A stretch of DNA of 5,476 bases from an uncultured Chloroflexota bacterium (GTDB taxonomy: Bacteria; Chloroflexota; Anaerolineae; Aggregatilineales; Phototrophicaceae): positions 1-5,476 of the forward strand of contig CALDGT010000097.1 in assembly GCA_937942935.1 (NCBI GenBank), in the 5' to 3' direction. The notes beneath the pieces are model-generated. The model did not search any database and had not been told where the DNA came from. It saw nothing but the letters and a program-made list of their open reading frames with translations. Position 1 is the first letter of the stretch. Each line of letters begins with the position of its first letter. Position numbers and translations under genes: made by a program. This document shows positions 4,960 to 5,476 of this stretch, piece by piece.

Positions 4960-5476
4960 ATGTATGTCCATGAAACAGGTACACCCAACGCCCCTAGTGT
5001 TATTTTTTTACATGGTATTGGCACGAGTAGTTGGATGTGGTGGTTGCAAACAGAAGCTCTCACTCATTTTCATTGCATCACTATAGATTTACCCGGTCAT
5101 GGAAAAAGTAATCATATCGCATGGGAATCGTTAGCGGATACGGCAAATCGTATTGCCAAAGTTATCAAAGAACGCGCCACAAATAATCAAGCTCATGTGG
5201 TTGGGCTATCTCTCGGCGGCTATATTGCGCTGGTTATGTTGCAACATCATGCGAATATGTTGAATCGTGTCATTATCAGTGGGGTTACGATAGACCCTAT
5301 GCCCAATCGGTCATTATTGAATCCGCAATTATGGTTATTGTCTTTCTTATTCCAAAGGCGCTGGTTTTTGAATATGCAAGCAAGGGCGCTACACCTACCA
5401 TCCAGTGCAGAAATAGCCTTCATTGAAAATCTACAGGCAATGTCTATGAAAACCTATCGCAAAATTGCTGAAGAAG
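4960..5476 (+). CDS. Alpha/beta hydrolase, N-terminal part (runs off the right edge)
   Basis: The frame is open for 172 codons from an ATG at 4960 to the window edge. FLHGIGTSSW (16-25) is the oxyanion-hole strand and loop, IDLPGHGKS (42-50) is a classic fold signature, and VVGLSLGGY (80-88) is the nucleophile elbow with Ser84 as the catalytic serine. The acid and histidine would lie beyond the window, and the cap region begins near residue 110. The substrate cannot be told; esterases, C-C hydrolases and lipid hydrolases share these motifs. The start is preceded by AAGGA at 4943-4947, a rather long 12 bases away. The gene lies 42 bases after the GT2 stop with no terminator between, so co-transcription is likely. 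No signal peptide is seen, so it is probably cytosolic. Confidence 0.88.
   Translation, partial: MYVHETGTPNAPSVIFLHGIGTSSWMWWLQTEALTHFHCITIDLPGHGKSNHIAWESLADTANRIAKVIKERATNNQAHVVGLSLGGYIALVMLQHHANMLNRVIISGVTIDPMPNRSLLNPQLWLLSFLFQRRWFLNMQARALHLPSSAEIAFIENLQAMSMKTYRKIAEE

Overview
This 5.5 kb window is AT-leaning, densely coded bacterial DNA. The best guess at a source is a Chloroflexota-like bacterium. That rests mainly on the flavour of the M19 dipeptidase N-terminus and the M19/uridine-kinase pairing, so it is an inference from memory and not proof. Promoters look like ordinary sigma-70 type, and the single tRNA does not encode its CCA end.

Layout, left to right. (1) On the minus strand, positions 1-896 hold uridine kinase (udk) followed by the start of an M19 membrane-dipeptidase-type gene. 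The two overlap by 26 bases and are probably translationally coupled. (2) A 137-base gap upstream of udk holds two inverted repeats and a possible promoter. (3) Positions 1034-2140, minus strand, hold a two-gene unit: a six-helix membrane protein of unknown function, then a TetR-family repressor 3 bases downstream. Its promoter (TTGACA, 17-base spacer, TATCCT) is flanked by two related 16-bp palindromes, a layout expected for TetR autoregulation. (4) A tRNA-Thr(CGU) gene lies on the minus strand at 2278-2349, with its own strong promoter buried in the end of the next gene. (5) Positions 2386-3874, minus strand, encode a roughly 495-residue multispanning GT-C (GT39/PMT-like) glycosyltransferase. 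It is split into two frames at a run of eight G. (6) Divergently, on the plus strand, comes a GT2 polyprenyl-phosphate sugar synthase-like protein with two C-terminal helices, followed 42 bases later by an alpha/beta hydrolase that runs off the window.

How the parts fit. The divergent GT2 and GT-C genes make biochemical sense together: GT2 enzymes of this type load a sugar onto a polyprenyl phosphate, and GT-C enzymes use such lipid-linked sugars on the outer face of the membrane. The eight-G tract that breaks the GT-C gene is the most interesting point. It could be an ON/OFF phase-variation switch for a surface glycan, a simple inactivating mutation, transcriptional or ribosomal slippage, or a homopolymer error in the assembly. 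The TetR/membrane-protein pair with its two operators is the second point worth following. No mobile element, CRISPR array or obviously new multi-gene system is visible.
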